From a virus: a stretch of 45,822 bases of DNA. The position numbers and the translations under genes are program-made. Position 1 is the stretch's first letter. The number at the start of each line of letters is the position of its first letter. The notes beneath the pieces were generated by a model. It was not told where the DNA came from. It did no database searches and worked only from the letters and a program-made list of their open reading frames with translations. Below, piece by piece: positions 29,081 to 38,576 of the stretch. Location: positions 1 to 45,822 of the IMG/VR virus record IMGVR_UViG_3300035670_000381; one strand, given 5' to 3'.

Positions 29081-30221
29081 TTTGTTCCTCAGTTTCTTCC
29101 TTAGTTTCTACCTTAGCATCAATCTTATCATACAGTTCGATGAAAGATTGCTTGGTCTCATCATCAAAACGATTGACACAGACCTTGATAGCTTTCATAC
29201 GATCCTGCCAGATAGCAAAGGCACGGATGATATGAACCAGACGACGAGTGGAGATCACTTCATCAATACCACCATCTTTGAAAGTTTTACGAATAATGTC
29301 TGCCCAGTTAGCAAGGTTGCCACAGAATTCAACATCATCAACGCTCAGGGAAGCGGCAACTTTCTTGAGAATGTTAGTCTCGATATTAACGGTAGGATAA
29401 TCTTGCTCAAACGTGAGAGCAAAACGCTCAAGGAATGCTTCGTTCAGAACGTTGGTGCCAATAAAGCGACCATCTTCAGAACCCTTACCCTTAGTGTTGG
29501 CAGTAGCGAAGATGTTGAAACCAGCAGCAGGTTGGATGAACTTGCCAATCTTCTTCAGGAAGACACCCTTGCCTTCAAGAATAGATTGGAGACACAGGAT
29601 CTTGTTGGATGCCAGGTCAACCTCATCCAGCAACAGAATAGCACCGCGCTCAAGAGCTTCGATCACAGGACCGTTGTGCCACACAGTCTCACCATTCACC
29701 AGACGGAAACCACCAATCAGATCATCCTCATCGGTCTCGATAGTGATATTCACACGGATCAGTTCTCGCTTCAGTTGAGCACATGCTTGCTCAACAGAGA
29801 AAGTCTTACCGTTACCAGACAGACCAGTGATGAAGGTAGGATAAAACAGACCAGATTGAATGATCTTCTTTACATCAGAGAAGTTCCCGAACGGGACATA
29901 ATTGGCATCTTTGTCAGGAACAAGGTTCTGTTGTTCCCGAACAGGAACAGGAATAGCAGGAGCAGCGGCAGGAGCATTATACACTTGCTCAAGCTTCTCC
30001 TGAACAGTCAGGTTCCAAGTGCCACGCTTCACATAGAAGTCACGCAGTCGCTTGGTAGCAGTAGCATAGGTGATGCCAAAGACACCACAAGCATCTTGAA
30101 CCTGGGCGGCATTGATATCGTTACCAAAGTTGCTGGACAGGTACGAAGTCAGTTGCTCGGTAGTCACGTCAGATTTGGCAGGCATGGAAGTCATTTCGTT
30201 GATGAACTTAGTATAGGGCAT
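29061..30221 (-). CDS. cobS: CobS/MoxR-type AAA+ ATPase
   Basis: 386 aa from ATG 30221, 17 nt after the previous stop. A helical N-terminal domain (residues 10-90), then an AAA+ core: Walker A TGLSGNGKTFSVEQ, Walker B AILLLDEVDLAS, sensor 1 FNIFATANTKGKG, and a FLERFALTFE arginine-finger segment. It resembles the CobS subunit of cobaltochelatase and the broader MoxR family. The genome window has the VWA partner but no CobN, so a chaperone-like role with that partner is at least as likely as a role in cobalamin. Confidence 0.85.
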   Translation of the reverse strand: MPYTKFINEMTSMPAKSDVTTEQLTSYLSSNFGNDINAAQVQDACGVFGITYATATKRLRDFYVKRGTWNLTVQEKLEQVYNAPAAAPAIPVPVREQQNLVPDKDANYVPFGNFSDVKKIIQSGLFYPTFITGLSGNGKTFSVEQACAQLKRELIRVNITIETDEDDLIGGFRLVNGETVWHNGPVIEALERGAILLLDEVDLASNKILCLQSILEGKGVFLKKIGKFIQPAAGFNIFATANTKGKGSEDGRFIGTNVLNEAFLERFALTFEQDYPTVNIETNILKKVAASLSVDDVEFCGNLANWADIIRKTFKDGGIDEVISTRRLVHIIRAFAIWQDRMKAIKVCVNRFDDETKQSFIELYDKIDAKVETKEETEEQNASDPF

Positions 30222-30237
30222 ACGGGTCGGTTTGGCG

Positions 30238-30747
30238 TCAGACCCAGGACGGTTTGCGAAGTGGCATACGCAGATAGTTGGATGCCACCCATGGTTTGCT
30301 GGCAATATACCTTTTGTATGCCGTAAAGGTATCAATGCTACTATCTAATTTATAGAGATCTGGCATAGCTCTGGCAAATGGAGTTACACTGGTGATCTTA
30401 CCTTTAGGGAAAAGATAATATGCTTCCAGCAAAGTGTTGTAGCAAGAATGAAACTTGCCATAGCGAACAGAGTATTCATCGCATAAATTCATACCCCATT
30501 TGATCAACCAGTAGGCATTGTCAATAGTTTCTGCTGCCCATTTAGTACATGGGTGATTACGAAAGGCACCTTTCTCTGTGCGATATGCGATACCATCAGC
30601 TTTGTGAATTGGTCCGTAATTATGATACCACTTGGATGCCACGATGGATAACATCTGGCAACACTCAAGTGGCATCTTTACGATATGTTTATCTGGCAAA
30701 CAAATGGCACTCTCGGCAGGAAATGGCGAGGTGACAAAGATGTTCAT
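30238..30747 (-). CDS. Conserved hypothetical protein between cobS and the VWA gene
   Basis: 169 aa, coupled by ATGA to the VWA gene. LPDKHIVKMPLECCQMLSIV (residues 18-37), NHPCTKWAAETIDNAYWLI, and NLCDEYSVRYGK are well-marked motifs. Some features recall pyrimidine-dimer glycosylase-like folds, but I do not see a decisive active site. Function unknown. Confidence 0.65.
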   Translation of the reverse strand: MNIFVTSPFPAESAICLPDKHIVKMPLECCQMLSIVASKWYHNYGPIHKADGIAYRTEKGAFRNHPCTKWAAETIDNAYWLIKWGMNLCDEYSVRYGKFHSCYNTLLEAYYLFPKGKITSVTPFARAMPDLYKLDSSIDTFTAYKRYIASKPWVASNYLRMPLRKPSWV

Positions 30748-32894
30748 GCGACATACTCCACGAAAGAATTAAGAAGTTTTTTGTTGGTGGATTTAGAATT
30801 CAGCATCTTTTTAAATGCTTTCGTAATATCACCTTTCTTGGCACCGTACTCTACATCAAAAGCAGAGGTTTCGTCAAGAGAGTTGTTACTAATGGCATAC
30901 AAAGCAGTAAACGATTTGGGATGAGGAATGATGGCAGACTTTTCTTTTTTCCACTGCTTCTGGATTTCACCATAGTAAGCAACGTCGGCATACGAGCAGA
31001 CAAAGTTAGAGAGTTGGGAACCAGAAAGAATACGGAAACCCAACACATTCACGCCAGGGTTACGGTCACGCAGTTGCTGAATGAAGGTATTGGTATTACC
31101 TTCCCATCCTTCAAATGGCATATAAACACGACCGGTCTGACGATCACGAAGGCGAACGCCACTATCAAGACGGCGGGGGCGCACATAAGAACGATCGCGG
31201 TATTCATCATAGAACTTGCGACCATAGGCAATCTGACAAGCTTCACCATCAGAAAGAATACAGACATTCACTTTCTGAAGATCGTTCTGTTTCTTAAACT
31301 GTGGAATGATGTAGTTAAGCATGATGATGCCCTCATTCAGAGGAGTGCCAGACAAACCAAGACCGGTAGTAGCACTGTAGTAAGTGTGGTAGGTATAGGT
31401 GTATGCTTCTCGGAAAAGATTACGGCACATACGCTCATAGTCCTTACCGTTAGAACGAGAAGAAACAAAGTTTACCAGATGGAACATACCTTTCTGGAGA
31501 TAGATTTTGTTCTCGTGACAACCGGCGGAAGAGAAATATTCATCATTAGAGATGTACGGATCTCTACCTTCCTTGGCACGACGAACACAGAAGTAATCGT
31601 TCGTGAAAGCATACACTTCAAACGGGATCTGAACTTTCTTACAGAAAGCAGTAAGGTTCAGAAGTTGTTTGACAGTAGCAAAGATCTCACGCTGCATGGA
31701 GCCAGACCAGTCAAGCAGAAACAGCAGACCATGGTTCTTACCGTCAGGAAGGATCGTAACCTTCTTGAAGATATCTTCGTTATAAAGATAAGTATGAAGC
31801 TTGGTGGTATCAAGAACACCAGTCTTAGAGACACCAGCACGAGCATAAGCATCAGCAGACTTACGGCATTCAAACTCCTTCACAAGATAATTCACTTCTT
31901 TCTGTGATTGCTTACGGAAAGAAAGGTAATCTTGATCTACTTCATCAAAAGCAGTAGCAGGCAGATGATCATTAGCTTCGCGCTGTTCATCAATCCAGTC
32001 ATGAACTTCGGTCCAGTCAGCAATATAGTCTTCAAGGACTACGCTATCGGGGATCTCAACATATAGAGTGTTGTTGCTACTATACCCAGTCAAACGCTCA
32101 GCAGCACGATCAAAGGCATCTTGAGTTTGAGAACACTCATCGTCACCTTCATCACCAGCAGCATCGGCATCCTCACCTTTCGGTTGAGTAGCACCACCAG
32201 TTTGCTGACCCTGCTGATCAGAGTTGCTGGAAGGTTGGTCTTCGTCAGCATCACTCTCGGTTTCATCATCACCCCCAGATTGGGTCATACCACCCCCACC
32301 TTGAGTGGTTTGCTCAACATCAACGTTGGCATCTACTTTCTCTTGTTCTTTCTCTTGCTTGCTGAAGTTATAAACATCAACAGCAATCTGGAGCACTTCA
32401 TCAAAGCTCTCTGCTTCCTCGGTACGAGCAACAAACACTTGCTCATCAACAGAGAAGGGAATGAAGGCACCAGCACCAATCTTGAAGTGAAGATTAATAC
32501 GGTCAATCAAACTATAGGTATTCAGATCATCACCAGCAATATCAAAGAAATCCTGGGCATTCAGTTCTTGATAACCACCAGCAAAAGATTTACGCAGACC
32601 AGGATACTTACGCTTCATCAGCTTCTCAATACGAGCATCCTCAATCACGTTGATGAAGTCTTTAGGGCATTCTGCCTTGGCAGTCCAATCCTCGTTGGGG
32701 GTGAAGAGAGCGTGTCCCACCTCATGACCCACCAGCATATCATATACGATGCTGGAAGCACGGTCCCAGTTTGGGAGGGTCAGCACACGGGTCTCAACGT
32801 TGAAGGACGCTGTAGGGCAGTTACGGTGCTCTACAACGAGGTTCTCAGTAGCGAGCAGGCGGGCAAGGTTGCCCTTGATTTCTTGGCGGGTCAT
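30744..32894 (-). CDS. CobT-like VWA protein with HEVGH metallopeptidase motif
   Basis: 716 aa from ATG 32894. Residues 55-75 contain VGHEVGHALF, a zinc-peptidase HExxH motif, in an N-terminal domain. Residues 190-280 are an acidic, Gly/Gln-rich linker. The C-terminal third has a VWA domain with MIDAS DWSGSMQ and later LSDGEAC and SGTPLNEG. Such proteins pair with MoxR/CobS ATPases; here the ATPase lies two genes downstream. I infer a remodelling machine with peptidase activity; the target is unknown. Confidence 0.8.
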   Translation of the reverse strand: MTRQEIKGNLARLLATENLVVEHRNCPTASFNVETRVLTLPNWDRASSIVYDMLVGHEVGHALFTPNEDWTAKAECPKDFINVIEDARIEKLMKRKYPGLRKSFAGGYQELNAQDFFDIAGDDLNTYSLIDRINLHFKIGAGAFIPFSVDEQVFVARTEEAESFDEVLQIAVDVYNFSKQEKEQEKVDANVDVEQTTQGGGGMTQSGGDDETESDADEDQPSSNSDQQGQQTGGATQPKGEDADAAGDEGDDECSQTQDAFDRAAERLTGYSSNNTLYVEIPDSVVLEDYIADWTEVHDWIDEQREANDHLPATAFDEVDQDYLSFRKQSQKEVNYLVKEFECRKSADAYARAGVSKTGVLDTTKLHTYLYNEDIFKKVTILPDGKNHGLLFLLDWSGSMQREIFATVKQLLNLTAFCKKVQIPFEVYAFTNDYFCVRRAKEGRDPYISNDEYFSSAGCHENKIYLQKGMFHLVNFVSSRSNGKDYERMCRNLFREAYTYTYHTYYSATTGLGLSGTPLNEGIIMLNYIIPQFKKQNDLQKVNVCILSDGEACQIAYGRKFYDEYRDRSYVRPRRLDSGVRLRDRQTGRVYMPFEGWEGNTNTFIQQLRDRNPGVNVLGFRILSGSQLSNFVCSYADVAYYGEIQKQWKKEKSAIIPHPKSFTALYAISNNSLDETSAFDVEYGAKKGDITKAFKKMLNSKSTNKKLLNSFVEYVA

Positions 32895-32926
32895 CGGTTT
32901 TTTGCTGATGTGATAAGCATAGCAAG

Positions 32927-32952
32927 AGGGGCACCCCCTTGGAGGCACCCCT
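32927..32952 (-). terminator. Weak hairpin after gp46
   Basis: On the minus strand AGGGGTGCC (32952-32944) pairs with GGTGCCCCT (32935-32927) using two wobble pairs that exist only on this strand. The following bases are CTTGCT, not a good T-tract, so termination may be partial. Confidence 0.35.
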
Positions 32953-34681
32953 ATTCCAGTTCAGAAACTGTCTCTTGGATCACGGAGAAGTTCTTTTCCT
33001 TCACCGCTGTCAGCGTTCTGTCAAACTTTCCTTCCAGTTGTTCTCTGTGAGAAATGACATAAACATTTGTTTTTTCATCAAAGTTACGAAGGATCCATCC
33101 AAGATCACTGCCACCCTGTTGATCCAAAGAACTATCAAAGATCTCATCTAAGATTAGAAGATTAGTATCCACGCTATTCTTAAGTTTAGCAATAGAACGC
33201 CAAGTAAGCAACAGAGCAATATCAATTCTAGCTTTCTCTCCTTCGCTGAAACTATCATAGGAAAACACATCACGGTATCTGGATTTGATGATCTCTTCAA
33301 AGTTTTCATTCAGTGTGAAATTCACATAGAAATCCATACGTTGAAGATATTGATTGATCAATTGGTTCATCGCTGGGAGATAGGTTTTGATAATCCTTGT
33401 CTTGATCCCGTTGTCTTTCAACAACTGCGATGCTACCAACAGTGTATCACGTTCTTTCTTGTAGTCAGCAAAGGTCTTGGTCAAATCTTTTTTATTTGTA
33501 ACAAGTCCTTCAAGTTTGACAAACTCTGCTTTCTTGTCTGGGTTCGTTTCTTCCAGTTCTTTGATCTCAGTTTCTATATCACTGATTGCTTTTCGTATGG
33601 AAGTAATCTGATAATTCGCCTGAGTAATAGAAGAGTTGAAGCCAAGTATAATTTTTGATAATCGTGAGAATTCATTTTCTCGTTCCTCTTCTTTTGCGAT
33701 AGCATCTAAAAGATCTTGAACGCCAGTCTGAAGATTATTTAATTCTCCTTCTCCCTCAGTGATTTTACTCTGTCTAAATTCTTCACTCAGATCTTGAGTA
33801 CAAGTAGGACACACATGATTATCAGTGAAGAAGGCATGTTCTTTCTGACAAGATGAAAGTTTTGATTGAATTTTGAAGAGAAAGGTGTTTAATTTCTTTA
33901 ACTTGGAAGAAGAATTTGATAGGTCTTCCATTTCTTTAGAATGTTTTTCAACTTCAGAAGTCAGACGCGCAATCTCATGGTGCTGTGTGTTTTCATCTTC
34001 TAACAATACAGCAATCTTATTCTGTTTGCGGTCAATCTCTTCTTTGGTCTTCTTCTCCAGTTCCAGCATATAGTTTTTCTGGAGCTCAATCTTTTCCTCC
34101 AGAAGATGAATTTCATAATCAAGGTTCTTGATCTCATCATTGTTCTCTCTGACTTTATCCTTGAGAAGAATATTCATGGTAGAGAACACCTGAATGTCAA
34201 GAATGTCTTCAATGATTTCACGACGTTGTGCCAGAGGCAAACGCATAAAGGGAACAAATGTTGAGGATCCAAGCACCACAATCTGAGTAAAAGATTTGTA
34301 GTTCATCTTGAGAACATTTGTTTCAAAGTTCTTTTGTTGATCTACAACTGTGCTTTCTTGGTTCCAGAACTGACCGTTGTGATAGATCTCAAACTTATTT
34401 GGTTTGATCCCACGAACTACCTTGTAATCATTCTTGCCAATGCTGAATTCAATTTCAGTTAAACAATCCTTTTCGTTGATGCTATTTACCAACAGAGGTT
34501 TGTTAATCTTACGAAACGGTTTTCCAAATAAAGCAAAAGTAAGAGCATCCAAAATGGTACTCTTACCAGCTCCGTTAGAACCGATGATTAGATTTGTTTT
34601 TGCTCCAGTAAGGTCAACTTCACTAAAGACGTTGCCGGTGCTTAAAAAGTTTTTCCAGCGAATTTTTTTAAAGATAATCAT
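32951..34681 (-). CDS. 46: Recombination exonuclease subunit (SbcC/Rad50-like)
   Basis: 576 aa. ABC-type head split by a coiled coil: Walker A IIGSNGAGKSTILDAL (about residues 32-47), coiled coil about 170-430 with a zinc-hook-like CPTC (about 295-298), and signature/Walker B FSEGEKARIDIALLL and LLILDEIFDSSLDQQG. With gp47 it resects DNA ends for recombination. ATGA overlap with the DUF3110-like gene. Confidence 0.95.
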   Translation of the reverse strand: MIIFKKIRWKNFLSTGNVFSEVDLTGAKTNLIIGSNGAGKSTILDALTFALFGKPFRKINKPLLVNSINEKDCLTEIEFSIGKNDYKVVRGIKPNKFEIYHNGQFWNQESTVVDQQKNFETNVLKMNYKSFTQIVVLGSSTFVPFMRLPLAQRREIIEDILDIQVFSTMNILLKDKVRENNDEIKNLDYEIHLLEEKIELQKNYMLELEKKTKEEIDRKQNKIAVLLEDENTQHHEIARLTSEVEKHSKEMEDLSNSSSKLKKLNTFLFKIQSKLSSCQKEHAFFTDNHVCPTCTQDLSEEFRQSKITEGEGELNNLQTGVQDLLDAIAKEEERENEFSRLSKIILGFNSSITQANYQITSIRKAISDIETEIKELEETNPDKKAEFVKLEGLVTNKKDLTKTFADYKKERDTLLVASQLLKDNGIKTRIIKTYLPAMNQLINQYLQRMDFYVNFTLNENFEEIIKSRYRDVFSYDSFSEGEKARIDIALLLTWRSIAKLKNSVDTNLLILDEIFDSSLDQQGGSDLGWILRNFDEKTNVYVISHREQLEGKFDRTLTAVKEKNFSVIQETVSELE

Positions 34682-34941
34682 TCTAAATCATCAGGTGGGA
34701 TCAAAAAATCATCGGGGGTTATGATAGAGAACTTCTGTCCTCTCTCTTGACATGCCCCTATTATAACATGATCGTCAATCTCTACGATCTGCATCGGGGG
34801 GTAATCCGGATCTTCTTGTAACATTAATAAGTATCTGTCGGCATCATCTTCTTCTTGAAAAATTGGTATGATGCGATCGTCTTCTTCGTCAAAGATAGAA
34901 TAAACGCCATCAGGATGATTTTCTAACGTTACAATATACAT
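34678..34941 (-). CDS. DUF3110-like protein between gp46 and gp47
   Basis: 87 aa from ATG 34941; the upstream TTG would overlap gp47 more. The sequence (MYIVTLENHPDGVYSIFDEE; ADRYLLMLQEDPDYPPMQIV; KFSIITPDDFLIPP) matches the cyanobacterial DUF3110 pattern. This family is typical of cyanobacteria and plastids, so it may have been acquired from a host. Function unknown. Confidence 0.75.
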   Translation of the reverse strand: MYIVTLENHPDGVYSIFDEEDDRIIPIFQEEDDADRYLLMLQEDPDYPPMQIVEIDDHVIIGACQERGQKFSIITPDDFLIPPDDLE

Positions 34942-34942
34942 T

Positions 34943-35983
34943 TCAGACAACGTTACAACTTTCAATATATAGAGATCTCATTAACTTTTTGAGATCTGAT
35001 TTGCTGACTGACATTTCAACCTCATCAATATACTCATTGAGAAGCGTAAGTGTGTCTTTTGTTGAGATATCAAGATCTTCTTGATTGTCTTCACCAACAA
35101 GATTTTCAATGATCTTCACATCATGAACACCTATGTTGTAAAGACGATCAACCAGTGTTTCAAACATTTGGTAGTCTTTCTTTTCGTTGACAACGATCTT
35201 GATGTACTTGTCTTTATAATCAGACACATCTTGTTTGTTGTAGTCTTCTTTACTATCGTCGTAGGTGATCTTTTCAAAGATCTCAAACGGGTTTGGGATA
35301 AACTCAAGCTTATTACTTTGAGTATCGTAAATATGAAATCCACGGGTGTCCTTGTAATCATTCCAATACATCTGATAAGGATTGCCAAGATACTGAATGT
35401 TTCCTTTCTTAGAGCGGTGATGGAAATGCCCAGACCAGACACGATTGAAACGATGGAACAACTTTGGATCCATGCCGTGATCCATCTTCATTCCTGGTGT
35501 AACTTCAAATCCATCAAGTTCCAAGTGACCGCAACAAATATCAGCATCAGAAGTTTCAAGTAGCTTCAAGACCTCATCGCGGTTCTCTGTGTTGATCCAA
35601 GGCAACATCAGAAACTTTTTACTACCTAATGTAAGATGCTTTGGTGAAGCATAAATGCTGATGTTTGAATATTGCTCCAGTAGGAGTTCAGGTGAGTTGA
35701 TACGATTGGTATTTTTATAATAAGTACAATGATTGCCAAGAAGCATATGTACTTTATAACCTTGGAGTTTATCAAAATAGTTTGTCTTGACACGATGGAA
35801 AGTATTGAAGTCCATTGACTTACGATTGTCAAAAGTGTCACCAAGATCAAATACATGAGTAACACCTTTCTTCTTTAGAGTAGGAAAGAACACCTCATCA
35901 TAAAACCTCTGAAAATAATTCCAGAATGATAAAGATCCTTTGCGACCATCAAGGTGTTGATCAGTGATTAGTGCTACTTTCAT
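34943..35983 (-). CDS. 47: Recombination endonuclease subunit (SbcD/Mre11-like)
   Basis: 346 aa. Metallophosphoesterase motifs: TDQHLDG (about residues 7-13), FDLGDTFDNR (about 46-55), LLGNHCTYY (about 81-89), CCGHLELDG and WSGHFHHRSK. Partner of gp46 in end resection. Overlaps the 39-aa gene by 23 nt. Confidence 0.95.
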   Translation of the reverse strand: MKVALITDQHLDGRKGSLSFWNYFQRFYDEVFFPTLKKKGVTHVFDLGDTFDNRKSMDFNTFHRVKTNYFDKLQGYKVHMLLGNHCTYYKNTNRINSPELLLEQYSNISIYASPKHLTLGSKKFLMLPWINTENRDEVLKLLETSDADICCGHLELDGFEVTPGMKMDHGMDPKLFHRFNRVWSGHFHHRSKKGNIQYLGNPYQMYWNDYKDTRGFHIYDTQSNKLEFIPNPFEIFEKITYDDSKEDYNKQDVSDYKDKYIKIVVNEKKDYQMFETLVDRLYNIGVHDVKIIENLVGEDNQEDLDISTKDTLTLLNEYIDEVEMSVSKSDLKKLMRSLYIESCNVV

Positions 35984-36080
35984 AATGAGTTCTAATAATT
36001 TTGAAGACCATTCTGATTTTGTTTGGATTTAATTCTCTTAACTTACGGATTGTTGCCAAGTCCAATTCAAAATCTTTCAT
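35961..36080 (-). CDS. 39-aa hypothetical protein between gp55 and gp47
   Basis: MKDFELDLATIRKLRELNPN at the start, basic helical. The ATG overlaps the gp55 stop (ATGA) and the stop lies inside gp47. Coupling supports translation, but the function is unknown. Confidence 0.55.
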   Translation of the reverse strand: MKDFELDLATIRKLRELNPNKIRMVFKIIRTHYESSTNH

Positions 36081-36568
36081 CGGTTCATTCTGGTTTCAAT
36101 GCTTTCTTTGATCGTTCCCATATCAGAATAAGATGCGTTCATACCAGTCATTGTACCATCAAATGTATCGGTATGCATGACTTCATCATATCCTGATCTT
36201 TCAAGAATTTTTCCTTTAATTTCAAGCTGCTTTTTCTCCTTTTGAATACGACGGAGAAAAGCATAGTAGATAATCTGAGTAAAATAAGCAAACGGATTGG
36301 CTGATTTCTCTGGATCAAAATTATCAATGTACTGTAAACAATTTTCAATTCCGTCGCAAATCATATCCTCGCGGAACATGTAATTGACAAAGTTTGGTTT
36401 ATAAGATAAGTGAGTGGCAATCTTAAGAAAGCATTCCCCTAAGTAATTTGTTACTCTGGGGCGAGGTTTCCCTGCTTCCTTGGCAGCAATAACCTTCCGA
36501 CGATATTCAGATATCGCGGCAAGAAACTCCTTATTGTTAACGTAGTTCTCTGTTTTTTTCTTGGTCAT
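36077..36568 (-). CDS. 55: Late transcription sigma factor
   Basis: 163 aa from ATG 36568. Sigma region 2-like core: REDMICDGIENCLQYIDNFDPEKSANPFAYFTQIIYYAFLRR in outline, with FDPEKSANPFAYF (about residues 85-97) as the best-conserved part of T4 gp55. It directs host RNA polymerase to the TATAAATA-type promoters seen throughout this window, with gp45 as activator. It has its own sigma-70 promoter. Confidence 0.93.
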   Translation of the reverse strand: MTKKKTENYVNNKEFLAAISEYRRKVIAAKEAGKPRPRVTNYLGECFLKIATHLSYKPNFVNYMFREDMICDGIENCLQYIDNFDPEKSANPFAYFTQIIYYAFLRRIQKEKKQLEIKGKILERSGYDEVMHTDTFDGTMTGMNASYSDMGTIKESIETRMNR

Positions 36569-36607
36569 TACTGCTGTGATCACGGTTTTCTCACATTATC
36601 TGTATCA

Positions 36608-36636
36608 AGTATAGCATTACGATGGTCAATTGTAAA
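36608..36636 (-). promoter_or_regulatory. Sigma-70 promoter for gp55
   Basis: On the minus strand: TTTACA (36636-36631), 17-nt spacer, TATACT (36613-36608) with an extended TGC just before the -10 box. It fits middle or early expression of the late sigma factor. Confidence 0.7.
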
Positions 36637-36643
36637 GGGGGGC

Positions 36644-36672
36644 TTGACACAACCTCAGAAACCCAGTACAAT
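36644..36672 (+). promoter_or_regulatory. Consensus promoter pointing the opposite way
   Basis: On the plus strand: TTGACA (36644-36649), 17-nt spacer, TACAAT (36667-36672). No plus-strand gene follows; transcription would run antisense into the 132-aa and uvsW genes. An inverted repeat CTTGACA/TGTCAAG brackets the site. Confidence 0.55.
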
Positions 36673-36705
36673 AACTCTGTCAAGGGTTCAAGGGAATTAA
36701 AGCTT

Positions 36706-37104
36706 TTAACTTTTCTTATAGATATCTTCTAAGGATTTTTTCATTTCCTTTATTGATCCGAGATATCCAGATTTACGGGGGAGTTTGTTAGCTCCGTTAA
36801 CAAAACTTTTTCCACTTTCAAATCTGTTTAGGCTCTTTTCGTAAAATTCTAAAATTGTTTCTTCAATTTCAGACATTGTAAGAATGTGATCTCTACGAAC
36901 CACAAACATCTGGTCAAAAGTTGCTGATACCCATTCTTTAAGAACAAATCCAGTAACTTCTAACTGCCCTTTCTTTTGTTTAGCTGTTTCTACTAACAGT
37001 GGTCTATCTAATAAAAGTTTATCTTCTTCTGGCATATAACAAACTTTTGAAATAATTTCTTCGCCAGATACTAATTTAATAGTCGCATAAAATTCTTCTT
37101 CCAT
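36706..37104 (-). CDS. Sm-like protein, fourth member
   Basis: 132 aa, two nt after the uvsW stop. ATIKLVSGEEIISKV, KLLLDRPLLVETAKQ and MFVVRRDHILTMSEI give an Sm-type N-terminal barrel, followed by a helical C-terminal region (FYEKSLNRFESGK). It resembles the tandem set near gp43 in the strand pattern. Function unknown. Confidence 0.7.
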   Translation of the reverse strand: MEEEFYATIKLVSGEEIISKVCYMPEEDKLLLDRPLLVETAKQKKGQLEVTGFVLKEWVSATFDQMFVVRRDHILTMSEIEETILEFYEKSLNRFESGKSFVNGANKLPRKSGYLGSIKEMKKSLEDIYKKS

Positions 37105-37106
37105 AT

Positions 37107-38576
37107 TTAATTTGCGCGTAGATTTACTTTGATTACCTCATACTTAAAGTTTTCTTCATTGTAAATATTAACTCGTTCGTTGAGGTGTTTAAGAGTATAA
37201 TTTTGTCCACCAATATCATCAGCAATATCATATAATGTTGCCATGTCTTTTCCTTCTCCTTTTCGTAAAACCCTACCAATTGATTGAAGGTTTCTAATTC
37301 TTGATTTGCTTGGAGAAGCAAAAATAATATTGTGTAATCTTTTGATGTTAATACCAGTAGAGAAAGTTCCGTATGAAGCAATAATTACAGCATTATTTTC
37401 ATTCTCGGTAATTTGTCTGACTTGCTCTCTATCCTCTACATCTGTTCCGCCGTGGACAAAAAATATTTTTCGTGACGGATCAACTGTCTTATTTATTAAA
37501 TCAAAAAGTGGTTCACCGTGTTTCTCAATATAGTTGAATAGCACAAGCGTATTACCTTCAATATCTTTTACAAGATTTTTAATCAGATTATTTCTTCCCT
37601 TGTGCGATACAAGATAATCAATTTCATCATGATAGCTTTCAAAGTATTGCGGAGCATGTTTACAAAGCAACACTTTAATCCTAAATTTAGATAGATAACC
37701 CGACTTGATCAGATCATCAGTCTTTGTCACACGCTCACAATCACCAAACAAACCTTCCAAAACCCACTTGTGTGTTTTACTGCCATCAAGGGTTCCAGTA
37801 AAACCAAATCTATATTTCGCATTATGAAGTTTTGTCATAATACCAGTGAGTGATTTAGATTTGAATAGATGAGCTTCATCCCCAATCACACAATCAAAAT
37901 CATCAAAGTATCTTTTAGGAAACTTATAGATTGATTGCCAAGTTGAAATGATAATGGGTTTATCAGTATTCTTATCTTTACCAGAGTAAATCTTATGAAC
38001 ATAATCATCCGCATTCCAACCGTAATCCTTAAAGTCATTGACCATCTGTTCTACGAGGGACGTAGTAGGGACGATGATCAACGTTTGCTTGTCGGTAGCA
38101 GTATAGTATCTGACGAGGGCATAGATCATCAAAGACTTCCCAGATCCAGTAGGAGAAAGAAGTAATTTACGATTATTCTTAATCGCTTCATAAACAGCAG
38201 TGTATTGATACTCCCTTGGTTTAATTCCATCTCTGGTAATTTTGTCCATGAAAGTCTTGATACCAGCAATAGAAACAAAATCATTTGTTTCTGTTACATC
38301 ACCATACCAATCATTCTTTTCATACTGTATTGTGTACTGACGTTCTTCCGCCCACACCTGAAGGTGCTTCATCAGACCACCATACAGTTCACCAGTTCCA
38401 GGAGAATACAAACGAATAGTTCCATCCCAGTATTTGTAACGTGGGTTCTTCTTTAAAAACTTTGCTTCAGGAACTTCAAATGTAAAATAATCCGAGAGCT
38501 CCATGTGAACATGAGGCTCTGCGGATTGGATAGTAACGTATACTTCGTTCTTCTTCTTTACAGATAGGAGGGTCAT
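37107..38576 (-). CDS. uvsW: UvsW helicase
   Basis: 489 aa from ATG 38576, overlapping the uvsY stop. SF2 motifs: SPTGSGKSLMIYAL (motif I, about residues 140-153), IGDEAHLFKS (motif II), GFTGTLDG (motif III), and SIGRVLRKGEG (motif VI). N-terminal dsDNA-binding domain with YKYWDGTIRLYS. It drives branch migration and unwinds R-loops, moving the phage from origin to recombination replication. Confidence 0.95.
   Translation of the reverse strand: MTLLSVKKKNEVYVTIQSAEPHVHMELSDYFTFEVPEAKFLKKNPRYKYWDGTIRLYSPGTGELYGGLMKHLQVWAEERQYTIQYEKNDWYGDVTETNDFVSIAGIKTFMDKITRDGIKPREYQYTAVYEAIKNNRKLLLSPTGSGKSLMIYALVRYYTATDKQTLIIVPTTSLVEQMVNDFKDYGWNADDYVHKIYSGKDKNTDKPIIISTWQSIYKFPKRYFDDFDCVIGDEAHLFKSKSLTGIMTKLHNAKYRFGFTGTLDGSKTHKWVLEGLFGDCERVTKTDDLIKSGYLSKFRIKVLLCKHAPQYFESYHDEIDYLVSHKGRNNLIKNLVKDIEGNTLVLFNYIEKHGEPLFDLINKTVDPSRKIFFVHGGTDVEDREQVRQITENENNAVIIASYGTFSTGINIKRLHNIIFASPSKSRIRNLQSIGRVLRKGEGKDMATLYDIADDIGGQNYTLKHLNERVNIYNEENFKYEVIKVNLRAN

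Noticed and set aside
29082-30326. Long plus-strand open frame of 414 codons
   Set aside because: It is antisense to the cobS-like gene, whose AAA+ motifs are intact; the plus-strand translation shows no recognisable motif.
30921-33050. Two long plus-strand frames (328 and 309 codons)
   Set aside because: They mirror the minus-strand VWA gene, which has clear HEVGH and MIDAS motifs; codon bias on the minus strand leaves the reverse frame open.
37485-37505. Late-box-like TATTTATT sequences inside uvsW and uvsY
   Set aside because: They lie within conserved coding sequence and are not 20-40 nt before a gene.
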